Source: Bordetella trematum (GTDB taxonomy: Bacteria; Pseudomonadota; Gammaproteobacteria; Burkholderiales; Burkholderiaceae_B). Taken from it: 64,000 bases of DNA. The stretch is from NCBI RefSeq assembly GCF_900078335.1, contig NZ_FKBR01000005.1:1-64000 (forward strand), in the 5' to 3' direction. Positions 62,605 to 64,000 of this stretch are shown here, piece after piece (position 1 is the stretch's first letter; each line of letters opens with the position of its first letter). The notes beneath the pieces were generated by a model. The model did no database searches. It was not told the DNA's origin and worked only from the letters and a program-made list of their open reading frames with translations. The position numbers were made by a program, and so were the translations under genes.

Positions 62605-63348
62605 ATGCTGGACAGAACGATGCAAGAGAGCGGCGTGACGGCCGATAGCGAGGCCGGGCAGGGCTATGCGCGCCTGGGCTTCGAGGGCGGGGCGATGCTG
62701 TTCGATCGCGCGCGTCTGGCGCCGCCCGGCCCGCAATGGCTGCGGCCGCAGCATTATGGCGACCAGGCCCGCGCCGTGCAGGCCGGTGGCCGTCAGGCAG
62801 CCTGGTTCGTGCAAGGCCCGGGCTGGCAGGCCGTGCTGCGGGGCTACCGGCGTGGCGGCCTGGTGGCGCGCCTGTCGCGGCAGCGGTATGTCTGGACGGG
62901 CGAGGCCGGCACGCGTGCCTTTCGCGAGTTCCGTCTGCTGGCGCGCCTGCATGTGCAGGGGCTGCCGGTGCCGCAGCCGCTGGCGGCAGCCTGCTGGCGT
63001 CATGGCCTGACCTACGAAGCCGCCATCCTCATCGAACGCATCGAGGGCGCGCGCGCGCTGGCCCAGGATCTCACGCCGGCCGCCTGCGAGGCCGCCGGGC
63101 AGGCCATCGCGTCGATGCATCGCGCCGGGGTCTGGCATGCCGACCTCAATGCCTTCAATATTCTGCTGGATCCGCAAGGGCGGGCCTGGTTGATCGATTT
63201 CGATCGCGGCCATGCGCGCGGCGTGTCGGCGCGTCAGCGCCAGGCCAATCTGCAGCGTCTGCGGCGTTCTCTGCGCAAGGTTGCAGGCCCGCAGGGCGAG
63301 GCGGCCTGGCATCGTATTCATCAGGCGTATCAGGCCGCCGGGGCCTAA
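62605..63348 (+). CDS. kdkA: 3-deoxy-D-manno-octulosonic acid (Kdo) kinase
   Basis: Phosphorylates the first Kdo of lipid A-core at O4. The 247-residue protein has the KdkA-type LRGYRRGGLVARLSRQRYVW in its N-terminal lobe and REFRLLARLHVQGLPVP. The kinase loop is HADLNAFNILLD and the metal-binding motif is WLIDFDRG. The start at 62605 is one of several; ATG 62623 is also possible. It lies alone behind the LysR gene and adds to the LPS functions encoded elsewhere in the window. Confidence 0.88.
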   Translation: MLDRTMQESGVTADSEAGQGYARLGFEGGAMLFDRARLAPPGPQWLRPQHYGDQARAVQAGGRQAAWFVQGPGWQAVLRGYRRGGLVARLSRQRYVWTGEAGTRAFREFRLLARLHVQGLPVPQPLAAACWRHGLTYEAAILIERIEGARALAQDLTPAACEAAGQAIASMHRAGVWHADLNAFNILLDPQGRAWLIDFDRGHARGVSARQRQANLQRLRRSLRKVAGPQGEAAWHRIHQAYQAAGA

Positions 63349-63484
63349 ATACAACAATTGCGCCAGCCCCCTCGGGCAACGTCGTGCAAGTTCGCCGATC
63401 GATGGTCCGGGTCGGCCCACCCCCCCTTTAAAAGGCTTTATCATTTTGCCTTTTGGAAACTCTGGAATCTGCAAGGGGCTCGCG

Positions 63485-64000
63485 ATGAAATCCTCGGCGG
63501 GAATGCGGGTGGTGGCAGGGCTGGCGCTGGCCGCAGCGGCAACCTCCACGGCAATGGCGCAAAGCAACAAGGTCGTCAACGTCTACAACTGGGCGGAATA
63601 CACCGCTCCGGACACGTTGCCGGGTTTCGAACGCGAAACCGGCATCAAGGCCCGTTATGACGTCTACGACAACAATGACACCCTGCAGGCCAAGCTGCTG
63701 ACAGGCAAGTCGGGCTACGACATCGTCGTGCCGTCGACCCATTACGCGTCGCGGCAGATCGAGGGCGGGCTGTTCCAGAAGCTGGACAAGTCCAAGATCC
63801 CCAATCTCAAGAACCTGGATCCGGACATCATGGCGCTGGTGGCCCAGGTCGATCCGGGCAATGAGTACGCCGTGCCCTGGGGCTATGGCACCAACGGGCT
63901 GGGATACAACGTCACCAAGGTCAAGGAGATCTTTGGCCCGGACGTCGACCTGGCCAGCTGGGACATGCTCTTCAAGCCCGAGAATGCCGCCAAGCTCAAG
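63485..64000 (+). CDS. Spermidine/putrescine-binding protein, 3' end cut
   Basis: The first 172 residues of a PotD/PotF-type periplasmic binding protein, running off the window. Signs are a signal peptide (cleavage AMA/QSN near residue 25), VNVYNWAEYTAPDTLPGFER, YDVYDNNDTLQAKLLTGKSG, YDIVVPSTHY, and VPWGYGTNGLGYN. The NWAEY segment is the hallmark of polyamine binders. AAGGGG precedes the ATG. The transporter ATPase and permeases would follow to the right. PotF-like (putrescine) is slightly favoured, but the ligand residues are incomplete. Confidence 0.9.
   Translation, partial: MKSSAGMRVVAGLALAAAATSTAMAQSNKVVNVYNWAEYTAPDTLPGFERETGIKARYDVYDNNDTLQAKLLTGKSGYDIVVPSTHYASRQIEGGLFQKLDKSKIPNLKNLDPDIMALVAQVDPGNEYAVPWGYGTNGLGYNVTKVKEIFGPDVDLASWDMLFKPENAAKLK

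Overview
The window reads as a chromosomal segment of a betaproteobacterium of the family Alcaligenaceae, most like Bordetella or Achromobacter. The evidence is high-GC coding with strong G/C at third positions, a small OmpA with no N-terminal barrel next to ubiG-gph, the order gyrA-serC-pheA-hisC-tyrA-aroA-cmk-rpsA-ihfB-lapA-lapB-hldA-hldD, and the tmRNA tag ANDERFALAA. Species cannot be fixed from sequence alone.

Layout. Positions 1-4540 are the edge of a prophage or phage-derived island abutting the 3' end of ssrA (tmRNA, minus strand). It holds lysis genes (endolysin-like protein, overlapping inner and outer spanins) and then a minus-strand accessory set: a small gene behind a LexA-like box, a three-gene toxin/antitoxin/accessory operon with its own palindromic operator, a frame-disrupted SRAP (YedK/HMCES-type) gene with an 11-base G tract, and a membrane-anchored coiled-coil protein. 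Positions 4541-7052 carry ompA-ubiG-gph-ssrA on the minus strand. Positions 7435-23791 are a dense plus-strand housekeeping block: DNA gyrase A, serine/aromatic/histidine amino acid synthesis, CMP kinase, ribosomal protein S1, IHF beta, the LapAB lipopolysaccharide control pair with two heptose enzymes, a ComEA-like protein and cysteine synthase CysM. MltB and a histone-deacetylase-family hydrolase are divergent at 25.0 kb. Then come etfBA, an AspT-type transporter, an acyl-CoA dehydrogenase and a peroxiredoxin.

From 32.7 to 41.8 kb the genes are mixed: a radical SAM protein of the PA0069 type with a LexA-like box over its promoter, a small tail-anchored protein, an EamA transporter, rplS alone, a CoA pyrophosphatase, hydroxypyruvate isomerase, RsgA, an M48 protease, oligoribonuclease and a YjeF_N epimerase. 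Positions 41.8-51.0 kb are a phenylacetate catabolic cluster, paaX divergent from paaABCDE-paaN-paaG-paaI-paaK, with a strong promoter. Positions 51.1-56.5 kb hold a cytosolic-type gamma-glutamyltransferase divergent from a GntR regulator, plus a TRAP transporter. The right end has an FtsX-type permease overlapping a truncated hemoglobin, trpBA divergent from a LysR regulator, a Kdo kinase and the start of a polyamine-binding protein cut by the window edge.

Functional themes. Envelope (LapA, LapB, HldA, HldD, KdkA, MltB, OmpA), aromatic amino acid synthesis (TyrA, PheA, AroA, HisC, TrpAB), aromatic and acyl-CoA catabolism (Paa, EtfAB, acyl-CoA dehydrogenase), and DNA-damage response (two LexA-like boxes, SRAP relic). 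No rRNA, no tRNA other than tmRNA, no intact insertion sequence and no CRISPR array were seen. The strongest candidate for something undescribed is the accessory operon at 1278-2615 with its neighbours in the prophage edge. All family assignments come from reading the translated sequence; no database search was run.
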